A DNA stretch of 64,000 bases from Lentinula raphanica (taxonomy: Eukaryota; Basidiomycota; Agaricomycetes; Agaricales; Omphalotaceae): assembly GCA_027919835.1 (NCBI GenBank), contig JANVFP010000014.1, positions 310,001 to 374,000 of the forward strand. Reading direction: 5' to 3'. The notes under the pieces are model-generated. The model did no database searches. It was not told the origin of the DNA and saw only the letters and a program-made list of their open reading frames with translations. Positions 10,901 to 22,296 of this stretch are shown one piece after another. Every line of letters begins with the position of its first letter. Within the stretch, counting starts at the first letter, position 1. The translations under genes were made by a program, and so were the position numbers.

Positions 10901-11455
10901 AAGGTGATCTACCCTGGAAAACTTGTCAATGACAAACGTGAAGAAGATTGCGATTGTGAAGACGGTGATGGATCTTCCACTCCTCCTCCTCCTACTCAGC
11001 CCACTCGTCCTCCTACTCCATCTTCCACTTCCTCACCTCCTCACGGATCTGGTTCGGGATCATCATCAGCTTGCCCATCTGGCTCTGGTACTGTCTCATC
11101 GTCCTCTGGAAGTTCCTCTTCTTCTGGCAATGACATCGTAGCAGACCTTTCGCCTTTGACCAAAGCCAATGTCAACCTCGGGTCGGGACTCAATAGCGCA
11201 GTAACGGGAACTGCTGGTGGTCTCGGTTTGGGAGAGGTTATCTATCCTGGAGAGCTTGTCAACGAGAAACGCGAGGAAGCCAAATCGTCGTCTGGCAGTG
11301 GAAGTTCCTCTAGCAGCGGCATCGTTACAGACCTCTCGCCCTTGACTAAAGTTGGTGTTGACCTCGGGCCTGGATTAGACAGCGCCGTGACCGGACTCGC
11401 TGGGGGTCTGGGATTGGGAAAGGTGATCTATTCCGGGGGACTGGTCAATGCATGA
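7905..11455 (+). CDS. Secreted CPL1-like protein with eight C-terminal modules, seven ending in Lys-Arg
   Basis: Exons 7905-8162, 8215-8298, 8353-8523, 8589-8760 and 8814-11455 give 1108 residues. Residues 1-22 are a signal peptide (LIPTFLLSLPLFCS), followed by RRR. A hydrophobic segment (LCLCLK, then a Leu/Asp-rich stretch) leads into a Cys-rich region (CSCSCDPGY, CVCPAP, CNGVCG). A CPL1-like domain follows: YCGDKSVCGVPGG, ECLDTKSNPESCGGC, GTDCSTV, CENGQCVVETCAQGY. This matches a family common in Agaricomycete secretomes and named after Cryptococcus CPL1. From about 9068 the protein is eight repeats of a Gly/Leu-rich module beginning DIIADLSPLA, seven of them ending in KR followed by EE. Ser/Pro linkers separate them. 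KR is the cleavage site of the Golgi protease kexin, so the tail may be cut into secreted peptides (inference). Intron 1 uses a GC donor (AAG/GCGAGC). Confidence 0.85.
9195..10640 (+). repeat. Tandem duplication of two-module blocks inside the CPL1-like gene
   Basis: The stretch after the first KR (9209 onward) recurs almost identically after the third (9881 onward), an offset of 672 bp. The match covers the TSKPPSPSSSAPPAPSWSAS linker, the LAIAGVNLGPGLDS module, the HSTPPSIPSPTPSSGSG linker and the next module. After the first linker the offset becomes 762 bp, because the second copy carries 90 bp of extra minisatellite. The near-identity implies recent duplication or gene conversion. Confidence 0.85.
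9961..10080 (+). repeat. 30-bp minisatellite, four units (PAPTWSASTP)
   Basis: Four 30-bp units start at 9961, 9991, 10021 and 10051. The second and third are identical and the others differ by a few bases. They encode a decapeptide of the PAPTWSASTP type. The corresponding linker in the other copy (about 9289-9318) has one unit. Confidence 0.9.
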
Positions 11456-11883
11456 TATCTTCGCGACTACCTGTTTCGCGATCAGATTACTTGATCGCAT
11501 TCCATTCATTTTCCGCACCTGCTTCAGCCCATCATCGGCAAAAGATGGACTTTGTTTTCAGTTTGGACCCAATTATCAGCTTTTCTCTGTGTTTTCCTGT
11601 CTTTCGATTCGTATTCCTCTTCGCTGTATATTTTCCTCTTTGTTGGTGTGTAATTCATTTTCCATCTCTTGTTCTTCGGACTTTCGAGTAGTACGTTCGT
11701 TCATGTACGTAGAGTAGTACATACAGTTATTCATTGACAAAAGCTCTTGAATGTTCGATGGTGGAGATCGGTCACCACTCACCGGCATCAGTCACTCTTG
11801 GACTTGGACAAGCACAAGCAACAATCCGAGATTGCAAGCAATTACAAATGTATATGAACTTGAACTAAGTGGAACAGTACTGC

Positions 11884-14413
11884 TCATACAACTTTCTCAT
11901 CCGTCATAGGTTCATGAGGCTTAGCCTTCATATGGCCAACTGCCAGATTATTTAACTTGTCCTCTTGAGCATCCAGGTTTCTAACCGAAAACCAGAAGAG
12001 TATTCCACCAACCGTTGTGATTATAGCAACGGAGGCGTAATTCCAAGTGAGTAAGGGATCATTGAGCAGAGCTAATTAATGAGACGGTCAGACCATGAAT
12101 ACATCCAGTAAAGAATACTTACGCAACCACGCCTCCGAAAGTGCTGAACCAATGGCACTCATGAAGAAATAGACACTCATAACAAGAGACCGCATGTTCT
12201 TCGGGGCTTTCGTGAAAGCATACTCCAATCCAGTGATGGATGCAAAAATTTCAGAGAAAGCGATGAGAACATATCTTGATTTCAAATGTGAGGTCTAGCA
12301 CAAGGAAACTCAAAAAAAACATACGATCCAGTTTGAATCCAGACATTGAGAGGTGAAACGGAGTTACAAGAGGTTGAATCCGCCATGTTGCCACAAGGAT
12401 CAGTCTACATAGTACAGGACCGGCTGAGCACGAGGTGCAGCATGTCATTGAAGGTCACTTGCCTTGTAAATATAATGTTGAACGACAGCAGCCCATATCA
12501 TTGCAAGGGAACCGGAGACGAATCCCGCAGTTATCTTTTTCAGAGCGGTAAAGTTGAGCCCGATGCGTTTCAGGAAGGGGAAGAACTGTATAGAAATAGG
12601 CCAGTTATATGATGGACAGCAAGCAGGGATCAGAAGTGAAGTAGGCTTACGACCATGTCAAAGATGGGGATGAAGATGATGAGAGCAAGAGGATCAAGAT
12701 TGCTCAAGACATCGTTGGGTAACCCATGAACATCCATGGTAGCAGCTTGTGAGATCAGGTTGTTGGTCAACTGGTTATATGAAAGCCCTGCGTAAAACCC
12801 CTCAGAGCCAGTTCTTCTCTTTCAAAAGTTAGACGTACAATATATTGGATACCAAACGAAGACTGCGCAGGCTTTCAATCCACGTCTGACTTCATCCACC
12901 CAATTATCATCGAAAGTCATCCATGCGGGTTTGTTAGCAACACGACTGGGCTTCGCATTTTCCCAGAAATCATCCGTATTGAAATTCTTCCAGAGTCTGA
13001 TTGGATTCAAGCTCCACCTTCCTTGAGCAGCGAATGCGAACAGACGCAATGCAGTGGCAAGAACAGAGCCTTCAGGAGGGGATCTCTTGTACTTGTTCCG
13101 ACCGAAGTACAGTACGATTGGACAAAGCAGAAAGACCACTGTAGGCAGCGTATATGCGAGCCAGAACCCAATAAACTATGGAAATGCGCGTCAATAATGC
13201 TATGTACATGGTGCATGCAAGACTGCTCACCTTTTCAGCGTAGGTCATGGCAATTTGACCAACCAGTGCGCCGATGTTGGTGAACAGATAAAAGTACTAG
13301 AAAGCCGTCAACTTCCAAGCTGACTGAGAAACAAGAATGGGATTCACCATATACACACGAGAAACTGTATACACGGGATCGACTATAACTCGCTCTCCGG
13401 AGGCAAGCGTACGAATGAACAGTTTCCTCTTTTGATATTGTTCCGCAACCAGTGGTGAAATGTTAGGTTTGAAGAGGCCGGTCCCTATTGTGGTACATTA
13501 TACGGGGTAGAAATTCGACTTCCAGGCGAATACTCACCAAATCCAGTGACGATCATACCAATAACAAAACAAGCCATGGCACCATCAGTTTTCTCTATCA
13601 CGCCGGGGACAGCAGACACGATCAAGATGATATGCCCAATGAGAGCAATGACTACCGCCCAACAGATAGTTTTGTATCTACCCCAATGAGCATCGGCAAT
13701 GTATGCACCACTGATAGGAAGGCATGAAGCCCAAGAATTATGACATGAAGCAACTCCACGTACAACAAAGGGACGACGTATGCCCAAAAGCTGAAGATCA
13801 TGAAGTGAGACGAGTTGAGTATGGTATGTCTGAATGAAAACCTACCCGTAGAAAGTGGTGAGACCACTGGCGACTTGTTGCCCTTTCCCCAAAGCACCTG
13901 ATTGTCCATCTCCGCCACCTCCAGCGCCGGTACGGGAGCCGTCAGGCAAGGTTTGTTGGATGAAATTAGTCTGAGGATTGCGACAATCAGCTCTACAACA
14001 TAGCGTCGAGCGAAGACGACATACGAAGACGACAGAGGCACCATAGTACTGGGACAAAATTGGGTAAGTGGCAGTCTAGTCGTTGAAAGCCTAAAAGCCG
14101 CTCACAGAGAATCGTTCGGCAAGTTCCACGAAAGCAATCACTGTTATCGCGGTTGAATTCTCGCGCACGGGAAGCGTATGTCGAGATACGTACGATATGA
14201 AGCCCATGGAAGGGTATCGGATACCCGCCTCAAAATCAGTCGTTCTTCTTCTGTAGGGAACTCTAACCCATCATGAATACCATCTAGCTCGTCAACCGAC
14301 GCTGCGCTGGATTCTTCCAGCTCTGGGTGCTCCTTCTTGAGTTCAAATTCAGCATGGCTGACACCACGAGTAGCCGCGAGTTCGTCGAGCACGTCAGGCT
14401 GTAGTCCGGCCAT
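11884..14413 (-). CDS. PTR2: PTR2/POT-family proton-coupled peptide transporter
   Basis: Multi-exon minus-strand gene. The ATG at 14413 (MAGLQPDVLDELAATRGVS) is chosen because the longer frame would begin with TTG. The cytosolic N-terminus carries EERLILRRVSDTLPW, followed by the ER-F-YYG motif at the end of TM1. Later exons encode GAYIADAHWGRYKTICWAVV (the POT signature after TM2), FVIGMIVTGFG, a long extracellular or loop segment (SLNPIRLWKN), WYPIYWLTYNQL, FIPIFDMFFPFLKRIG, YVLIAFSEIFASITGLEYAF and PKNMRSLVMSVYFF. The C-terminus ends PMTDEKVV at a TGA at 11884. Members import di- and tripeptides across the plasma membrane with protons. About 12 membrane helices can be traced. No break is seen. 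Confidence 0.93.
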
Positions 14414-15609
14414 CCTGGTGGATTCAAAGGAAGGAAGGGAGAAACAAACCGAGCCAAGCAAAGAAGCACTTTTTTATTGATGTAACCTTGCGGGAAGAAT
14501 GCACATGCTCCACTCAACGAAGCTATATGTAGAAGCTCCGGGCAGAGTATCTGGTGCACCATTTGCATATCGCGGATGTACTGTACCTAGGCACAATACA
14601 ATCTGTGTTATCGTATTGGGCCTAGATATATTGTGTTCCGCCAGAACTTGTACTTTCTAAGAGCGCGTTTGAAGAGCTGCACGAAGTAGCAGGACGGTGT
14701 CAAGGCTTATCGCATAATGGAATTCAAACAAGATAATTCGAAAGCTTGACACGCATGTGGACATTCATACTCCCAAATTGGCACTAGCGAAGGCTTTAGT
14801 TGATATCTTGGTTGCACCTCCCATGAAAGCATGAGACCTATCTGTACAAAGCGTCATCATGTCATGTCAACCAAGATAAGGATATCCCGCCTGTAGCACT
14901 AGACACCATTAATGTGTGATGGTCATTTCTTCAATGCAACTCCACGCTAACTGTTCAACGAATGATGAGCTCAGTTCTATGTAATTGCGAGCCGGGCGTG
15001 GACAGAGTGGTATCTGATATCAGAATGATATCCATTCAAACGCCAAGATAACATTCACTTGTGGAAGAAGCTCACCTGCTAAAATTTTCAGAGTCGCTCC
15101 CAATCTGAAATTTCGATCTTGCCATTCCTCTAAACTCTCCCGTTCGGGACGTGTCAGTTCCATCGGACTCATACGTACTTCTAGCCGCTAGCTTCGAGCG
15201 TGCATATACTGATGCATCCATCAAGCACTCAAGCTCGAGTCTATCCTACCAAATAAAAGGATAGCAGCTTGGTCGACCTCAATTCGATGAACCCTGAAGG
15301 AGCCGATTGTGTATAAAGAGAGAGAGAGGACTCAGATACGGTCGCGTGGTTGTTTGGACGTTAGCAGAGTGAAAGTCGAAAGTCAAACGCGGGTACAAGC
15401 TGGCGATAATCGAATCATGCGCAGTAGAGCCTGCGATAGATACATTCGATTCAGTATAGATTATACAGATGAAACTTCGATAGACGGACCATACGAGGGA
15501 ATACTACCAATTGTGGATTCTTCAGGTGAATTTGAGGCATCCTCAATGATACTGTGACGCTCGTCGGAAGATGTAGAATGGTTCTGACTAACATTTGGGC
15601 AATTAGAGG
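14414..15609. other. Intergenic: PTR2 promoter side and NDUFA2 3' side
   Basis: About 1.2 kb without a recognisable gene. A perfect 10-bp inverted repeat (ATCTTGGTTG at 14805-14814 and CAACCAAGAT at 14868-14877, 53-bp spacer) lies about 400 bp upstream of the PTR2 ATG. TATA-like strings occur at about 15251 (AATAAAAGG) and 15311 (TATAAAGAG) on the plus strand, but no convincing plus-strand gene follows. Confidence 0.5.
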
Positions 15610-15994
15610 TTACGACAGTAATTGAGCAACTTTTGCTTCTACGTCGGTGGCAGATAGATTGTCTAGCTCAACGTGCTTCTCTACACCCCTCTCTATTGAA
15701 CACAACGTTAGAGAGTGAAGACTTTCAACACTTGTGTCAGGAACAAACCAAATCTTGCAAAAACACGAGCAGGAGTACCGTGAGCTTCCCTTATCAGCAC
15801 TGGAAGGTCGGGGTTCATGTCTTTTATCGTAGGATACCGGTTCAGGATAAACTGGCTGATGGATTTCAATTTTGGTACCGGTTTTCGAGGTAAGTGGAAT
15901 GATCCTACCGTGTCCCAGCTGAGGCTGGACCTGTTTGAGAGCATAATATGCGTATCTCACGCAAGGCAGGAGAAAATGCCTTGGTGAACGACAT
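15610..15994 (-). CDS. NDUFA2: NADH:ubiquinone oxidoreductase (complex I) subunit B8 / NDUFA2
   Basis: Three exons. Exon 1 is 15994-15909 (MSFTKAFSPALREIRILCSQ). Exon 2 begins CCAGTTTATC; the split codon restores Arg and gives RQFILNRYPTIKDMNPDLPV followed by LIREAHGTPARVFARF. Exon 3 encodes ERGVEKHVELDNLSATDVEA to the TAA at 15610. The product is about 91 residues, normal for the family. It has the thioredoxin-like L51/S25/CI-B8 fold of NDUFA2, an accessory subunit of the complex I matrix arm. The match runs along the whole length. Splice joins were placed by frame and by this similarity. The gene is divergent from the RGS-domain gene with 134 bp between start codons. Confidence 0.92.
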
Positions 15995-16128
15995 GGTGGA
16001 AAGGATGAAGCGGTCTATGTAAAGACAACGGGTACCACAGTACCACGCGGAAACAGGCGGAAACACCGCTTATGTAAGCGTTGTTGATCTCAACCCAGAA
16101 CCCACACTCGAACCTTCTCAACTACAGC
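15995..16128. promoter_or_regulatory. Short divergent promoter, NDUFA2 and Rax1-like gene
   Basis: 134 bp separate the two start codons. The interval holds a direct repeat GCGGAAACA (16049-16057 and again 10 bp later, 16059-16067) and paired GTACCAC boxes at about 16032-16046. No TATA box is seen. Both genes probably share this promoter. Confidence 0.35.
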
Positions 16129-17459
16129 ATGGACGACCAGCAACAACAGGATGACTGGGCAAGCAATCGCAATAATCGACTTCCATCGTTCACTGAGGTT
16201 CTTTCTCGGAGGACAAGGCCTCCTGTAGATCTTTTCATGTTCTAGTCTGTCTCCGCGATTTTTTTTAACAAAATCCTGAAAACTCATTTCTTCTCTACAG
16301 TCTCTTCTTACAACGAGAGGGCGCAGAAGATATCCTCGACTTTTGGCTAGACGTTCAGCAGCACGAGAACTTGTGCCGTGCTTACTTCAAGGATGTTCGG
16401 AAATCTGGTCGAACCATCAAGGAAGATTGGCCACAATATTGGGACTATGCACGACGGCGAGGGTCAATCTATGGCACGGTAGTTGGACTCAATCCAGAAA
16501 CAAAGCGCAGTACCGCCAGTACGGGAGAGCTTCTGAGCGAACAAGACAGGAGAAACTTAGCCGCCACAGACGAGAAGGCAGCAGGTCGTTCAACTTCCCC
16601 TCGTCTTACGCCTGGAATCTCGGAGCACACACGTGTTGCTTCTACATCTCCTACCAACGATAGACCGTCGACACCATTTTCCTTGTCTGGTCGTACACCC
16701 ACTTTGTTCAACATGAAACGCGCATCTCGTGCACCCACCGTCATCCCACGGTCCTCAGCGATCACACGCCAGGACCTCATCGCGTCCGCTGAGCGTATCT
16801 TTTTCAGATATCTGACTCCAGCTGGAAACACAGTGAACTCGCAAGAGAGTCACGAAATCTACCTCCCCCCTTCTCTACGAATCCATTCTTTCCCTCTCAG
16901 TTCATCGGCAGAACCAAAGTCTCAGTCCGAAATGGCTATTATGGCTCAAATTCCGGATATGTTCCACGGACAGAAGGAATACTGCTTCCGCGCGATGGAG
17001 CAGGATGCCTTTCCGCGATTTTTGCGGGCGAAGGCTTTCGGTAATCTCACGCCAATATCAGCCCTCGTCAGGCTCATTTTGGGTCTTGTCATTCTATGGA
17101 TAGGGCTTGCGACAGCCTTTTCTCTTGTATTCCTCGATGTCAAGCCAAAGTCCAAACGGTTCTTCGTAAGTTTTCTTCTTGAATCTCGTTTCCATATACA
17201 TATGTGGCTGAACATGTCATAGCTCTTCGTGCCGTTCACCCTCGCTATATTATTCCTTGTCTCTCATCAATACGAGCTAGATCCTATCCTCGTGTTCCTT
17301 GGCCAATCTGAAACGACACCCTTTCGAACGCTCCGCATCAAGGACCCATACGTCAAGAAGCTTCTATTGGGTCGCGCAATCTGGGTATCAATCGTGGTCG
17401 CTGTCATTGTAACTGCACTCACATTGATATTCTGGGGTGTACCTGGTCATCGATTATAA
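16129..17459 (+). CDS. RGS-domain protein with C-terminal membrane helices (Rax1-like)
   Basis: Exons 16129-16244, 16301-17165 and 17223-17459 give 405 residues. The RGS-like domain starts at about residue 18 (LPSFTEVLSRRTRPPVDLFM, FLQREGAEDILDFWLDVQQH, then CRAYFKDVRKSGRTI). A Ser/Thr/Pro-rich insert (about 85-180) interrupts it, and the domain closes with MEQDAFPRFLRAKAFGNLTP. Hydrophobic segments follow: LVRLILGLVILWIGLATAFS, LFVPFTLAILFLV and IWVSIVVAVIVTALTLIFW. An RGS domain with three C-terminal TM helices is the layout of yeast Rax1, which marks cell poles with Rax2. A role in polarity is inferred from that family. Loss of GAP activity, usual in Rax1, cannot be judged by eye. Confidence 0.85.
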
Positions 17460-18437
17460 GAATACACCCCTCGTCTCATATCTGTAACGACATTCATGAA
17501 TATTTTTTCACTTATTGGACCTCTCTAGTCATTGGTTTGCCCAACCTATTGATATCGTTGCCTTCATCCACCAACTGCGGATACCCTTCGCCATAACCTA
17601 CTTAATTTACACTCTTTTCTTATTACTTGCGTTCATGATCAGATTTATCATTCTGTTGGCACACATATACCTTTGTACATGTCGAGCACCGTATTTTTTC
17701 GCGGTTGATTTAGGTTCTTCGGGCTGCTTTTGAGTACGACAGGTGCTCATCGATAATCTTTTCTCCTCATGCTGTTGGCTGGCTAGGTTCATGAGGGTTT
17801 ATAATATGGATTTTTTGTTGCCAAACTTTCGAGGAAAGGTTGCCTTGGCTTCAAGCTAGTTGATGTTGCACTCGGTGAGTACTGCGCACAATTTCTCGTA
17901 ATACTGAGTACAAACACAGCGAGCCACCCGGCGGTATCCACCTCAAGCCACCAATCGTGTTTATGTTCCCAAGATTATATCGGAGGAGATCGACTCAACC
18001 CTAAGAGCGGAGACAGAATTTGCTCCCGATGATTGTGAGGATAGACCTCCTTTAAACTTTTGAGTCAGGGTGCCGCTATTATGAGAATCGAGACGAATTT
18101 GTCGTAAACTCGTGGGGGTTGGGAATCCAAAGGATGCCTATGCAAACAGTGGACCCAATGAAGGCTACGGCCAGTGACCAGTCTATGTAGTGGCCATGCG
18201 CCCTCAGCGCGCCGCCTCACGCTGCTCAGAGTCAGTGGGTCAAAAGAATCAGGATCGGCAGTCATCATGCAAATCATTACTAGATATGGATAGGATCAGG
18301 CACGAGGATTGGTGGCCTTTGCTAGCCTTTGCTCCGAATTTCATTTTCTACTATCCCTGTCGAAGTTTATATCCTGAGGCGCTCTTGAGTCTCTTCTTGT
18401 TCTCTTCCAATCCTCTCGTTCTCACAGGAATCTCCCA
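17460..18437. other. Intergenic, no gene recognised
   Basis: Nearly 1 kb between two plus-strand genes. It holds the 3' region of the Rax1-like gene, with T-rich runs around 17500-17700, and the upstream region of the Zn2Cys6 gene. I see no conserved ORF, repeat or RNA gene. Confidence 0.5.
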
Positions 18438-21400
18438 ATGTCCTTCGAAGGACCAGCCGAAAGCCCTCCACTGCTTCATAGAATGAGCTCACAGGACAGG
18501 ACGGATATCAGGCGCGTACAAGGCCAGGTTTGATTCCATCTTCTGCTCCGTTCAACGCGGAACAAACTGCTTTATCAACTTCTGATGATGGCCTTTGTTG
18601 TAGATATCTTGTGCTGAGTGTCGTCGGTTCGTCATTGCTTGAGGTTCTTCACTGTTTGCTTAAAAAAACGCCTCGTCACACAGATTGAAGCTCAAGTGCG
18701 ACAAAAAGGTTCCTTGAAAGTCTAGTGGTATACCTTCGTTTCAAACTGAGTATTTAAAACCAGATACCCTGCAACTCGTGTGTCAGGAGAGGTTTCTCTT
18801 CTCTCTGCCCGACACAGTCCTTGACTACAACCCCAGCGACAAAGAGGTGCGCTCTTTATTTCGTTCTGTTTCCATGCGCTTTGATCATGATTTTAGGAAT
18901 GACACGGTTGCATTGCGAAAGAAGTTACAAACCATAGATGAGCACGTCAAGCAATTGGAAAATGCACTTTCGATGCTACAAGCAACCGTCTCTTCTGAGC
19001 CGCATCCTTTACTTGTCGGACATCCGCGATCCTCGAAGATAGAGCCTCAGAGTCAAGGAAGTAGCCTGATGCAGTCAGATATGGTCGATGCACTAGGAAC
19101 ACTGACACTTGGTAAACTCGGCGGTGCAAGATACCTCGGTCGTTCAGCTGTTTCCGAGGTTCGTGTACTCCGATCCCCTTGGATTCCACGTTAACCGTTA
19201 ACAGAGCCTTTTGGAAGGCAGCCCAGAGGCATTGCGTTCAAGGGAAAGAGACAACTTCATTCCAGATAACGAGATAGCCCATCTCGTGAATTCTTTCCCT
19301 TGTGCCCTCGACAGTACCTGGGATGTCGAGACCTCCATGAAATTGATCATTTCCTATCTGCCTGAAAAAGAGCGGGCTTGGGTTCTGGCTGATGAATTCT
19401 TAAAGCATAACTTCTGGTACATCAAGACAGTTACAAAAGAAGAGCTCTATGACGAACTGCTGATACCCACGTATCAATTCTTGTCTACCCTGAACGCGTG
19501 GTCCGAAGACTGGACGTTCCCTTTGTCACCGACCCGCCTTGCAGTTTTATTCATTTGCCTTGCTCATGGATCACTTGCAGATCTCAGGATGCCAATGTAT
19601 AGTACTGAATCGACGCTGCTTTTCTATGTCAGCCGTGCAAGCTTAGCTCTCCATCCGGTTCTCGTCTCCCCAGACTTGGCCAGTATACAAGCCCTGACTT
19701 TGATGGCTTCTTACTATGGTACTGGTGGCCCAGATTACAGCATAGAGGCTCTTTGGGTATATCTGACAATCGCAGCGAAGCTCGCACATAGTGTGAGTCG
19801 CTCCCCAATACTGAAATTCGATTCATTCTGATGCCCAAGAATCAGCTTGGTCTGCGTTCGTGTCTTTCCACAAGCGTCCTCTAACCGAGTCAAACGTTCA
19901 TTACTGGTTCTTTTCCTTAGATCGTGAAAGCCCAAGGTGGGGCTTGGACGAGAAAACGATTCAGCGTAGGCGTGTAATTTTCTGGGAATTGTACACGTAC
20001 GACGTCATGATTGTGAGTATATGCGCTATGAAGAACGGAATGCCTCACGAAACATATTTCTGCAGAGCCTAGATTTGGGCCGACCGCCGTCCCTTTTCAC
20101 AGCTCATGTTGACACTCCACTACCTTCTGACGAGGATGATAGCTTGGATGACAAAGGGAACCTACAAGACCCAGGATGTAAGCTGCTCTGTTTTATTCTT
20201 CTATCATAATATTGATACGGATGGTACCAAGTCCACCGCTGGCGAATGACTTTCAGCAAAGACGTTGTAACCGCCGTGGCCAATTTCACTCTATCGCCCT
20301 CGATGCCTGATTACCAGGCCATCCTTGACCTCGACCGGCTAGTCCGAGAACATCCGCTCCCCCAGAAATACGACCCACTGCGCGCACTCAGCAATACGTT
20401 TGAGGAGAGTTCCGCTACTGTATCAAATGAACATCCCGGAGACGACGCTACTTCACAAGCACTCAAAGGTCATCACCTCACTCAATTCAGAGCAGTCGGT
20501 AAACCCCTGTCAATGTGCCTTGCTTTTCTACAGCTTATTGACTCTGAGTTCATCCAGTGATTATGCATATTCATCGAGCTTTCTTCGCTCACGCCCTCCT
20601 ACAGTCACCGTCAGATCCCTTGAACAGTGTCTATGCATCCTCTCTCCTGGCCGCGTACCGGATTGCCTCGGTCTTGGTCCATTTGAATGTACGGAATTTT
20701 CACAAGTATTCAGAACATCTATCAAGGTATTGGGAAATTTGGACTGGTCGTGAGTACTTAATCTCTGTTCCTATTCTTGAGATTGAACGCTACTTTCAAA
20801 CAGTTCTCAGTGCCGGTGTAAGTGATGTAGGCCTTTGTGGCACATTCTACATACTGATTCGCTTTATACCAGATAACACTCGGTTTGATCGTTGCAAGAT
20901 CTCCCTCGTGCCCGATAGCAGCAAATGCTTATGCGGAGCTGCGACTTGCGGTGGACCTCTTCGAAATGGGGGCCCCTAAGTCTGATAAAGCCAAGCGTGC
21001 CCTTGTACGTATGATTCGTTACTCAATGTGAGGGTTAATCTGATGATTTCTCGCAGAACGTGTTACTTCGGATGTATGATAAGGCGACGAATTCTTACCT
21101 ATCGATGAAGTTTCAAGAAAATACGGAAAATAAAGGCAAAGAGATGAAGCCTATGATTGCGGAAGATGCGGACGCTCTCCACACTCTAGAAACATTCGCT
21201 GGGTACACAAGAGTACTGATGAAGGAGATGCAATCGTCGAGGAAAGAATCAGGTCTCTATCACAGTCCAGAAAGTGATTCATCGGAAGCTAGCAGGCGAA
21301 ATCCTTACAAGTCCGATCCAGAATCCAGATCACAAACAGCTCCTTTAGAAGATTTGAACACGACGCATTCTGGTCAAAGATCTACTTATGTCCTTCCCTC

Positions 21401-21969
21401 CTCCTCTACCTCACCATCATCGTCATCTTCTTCCTCTTCGCCGTACCACTCGTCATCTTCCGTTGCAGCCCGATCTACCGACTATATCTCGCCTTGGCAG
21501 TCTCCATCTACTCATGCTGAACGCAACCCATTTTTCGAACATGCCATTTCCTCCGCTCCCTTTCCCCGTCTGGAGAGAAGTCTCAGTCAGTCGCATGTTT
21601 TCGACAGCCCACCAGCAGCTGGGCATGAACTGGGCATGTCCGGAAAGACACAGGCTGTTCCAAACCGCTCGTCTATGCGGTACATACCACAGCGTCGTTA
21701 TTCAAACTGGAACGACAATCGAAGTCAAGCTCCAGTACAGGTTCCTCGTGGAGGTGAGTACGATACGAACTGTACCAAGTTGAACGCGAGCTAATTCGAA
21801 GCAAGACTTAGATCATTCTCTGCGGCAACGTATGAATGAAGCACAAAGCTGGGGACCTACGGGATTTGTGGCGAACAACCAACCAGGAAACCTTTACATG
21901 ATGCCTGTCGACGCTCAATGGGAGGAACTGATGCGACACGAGGGCGTCTGGGGCGCGGATAACTCTTGA
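18438..21969 (+). CDS. Zn2Cys6 fungal transcription factor
   Basis: The ATG at 18438 starts a 90-nt exon (MSFEGPAESPPLLHRMSS) that ends at 18527. The zinc cluster is spread over three pieces: 18604-18626 (ISCAECRR), 18684-18708 (LKLKCDKK) and 18764-18846 (IPCNSCVRRGFSSLCP). Together these give the six cysteines of a Gal4-type binuclear cluster. A coiled coil follows (DTVALRKKLQTIDEHVKQLE, NALSMLQATV). Then comes the middle homology region of Fungal_trans proteins, with AWVLADEFLKHNFWYIKTV, LAVLFICLAHGSLAD, AASYYGTGG-like and ARRVIFWELYTYD-like segments. A poly-Ser tract (about 21405-21470) precedes the C-terminus, which ends MRHEGVWGADNS at a TGA at 21967-21969. It should act in the nucleus. 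The regulon cannot be told from sequence. Later exon borders are approximate. Confidence 0.88.
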
Positions 21970-22296
21970 CTTCGGTTCGAGTTAGACTCTGTAAAAAAAG
22001 TGAAGATCTATTGTACCTTCTCGAACATTTGTCCGTCGATGATATTATATGTACGATTATGGGAATCATGGTTATCAGACATAGCACAGCTCTGGGAGAG
22101 ATTGCAGTGAATTCTTCAGAATACTATGCCTGTGCGGTTCGGATGTACTTGGAAGTAAAAAACTACTTTGACGCCTATACTACGAGGCCGTTCGCGGTTC
22201 GCCGATGCTCTCACTCGGCATTTGCCGGTATCTTTGGGCCACCGGCGCTGCGCCATTTACTCTCAACAACCAATCTTTTCTGCCCGAACTGTTAGC

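Larger units (their letters stand above)
9068..11452 (+). repeat. Eight modules: seven of 141 bp (47 codons), the last shortened
   Basis: Modules from the Asp codon of DII/DIV to the Arg of KR lie at 9068-9208, 9425-9565, 9740-9880, 10187-10327, 10502-10642, 10799-10939 and 11132-11272. Each is exactly 141 bp. An eighth, 11318-11452, starts with Gly in place of Asp and ends at LVNA before the stop, so it lacks KR. The consensus runs DIIADLSPLA, AGVNLGPGL, SAVTGL, GLGLGKVIYPG, QLVNGKR. Linkers between modules vary from 15 to 102 codons and are rich in Ser, Pro and Gly. Confidence 0.92.

Noticed and set aside
14414..14461. Sixteen-residue N-terminal extension of the PTR2 transporter
   Set aside because: The extended frame begins with TTG, not ATG. 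The ATG at 14413 is the first proper start.
18718..18790. TCTAGTGGTAT string resembling a tRNA A box
   Set aside because: No matching B box (GGTTCGAATCC-like) or acceptor-stem pairing nearby; it lies in an intron of the Zn2Cys6 gene.
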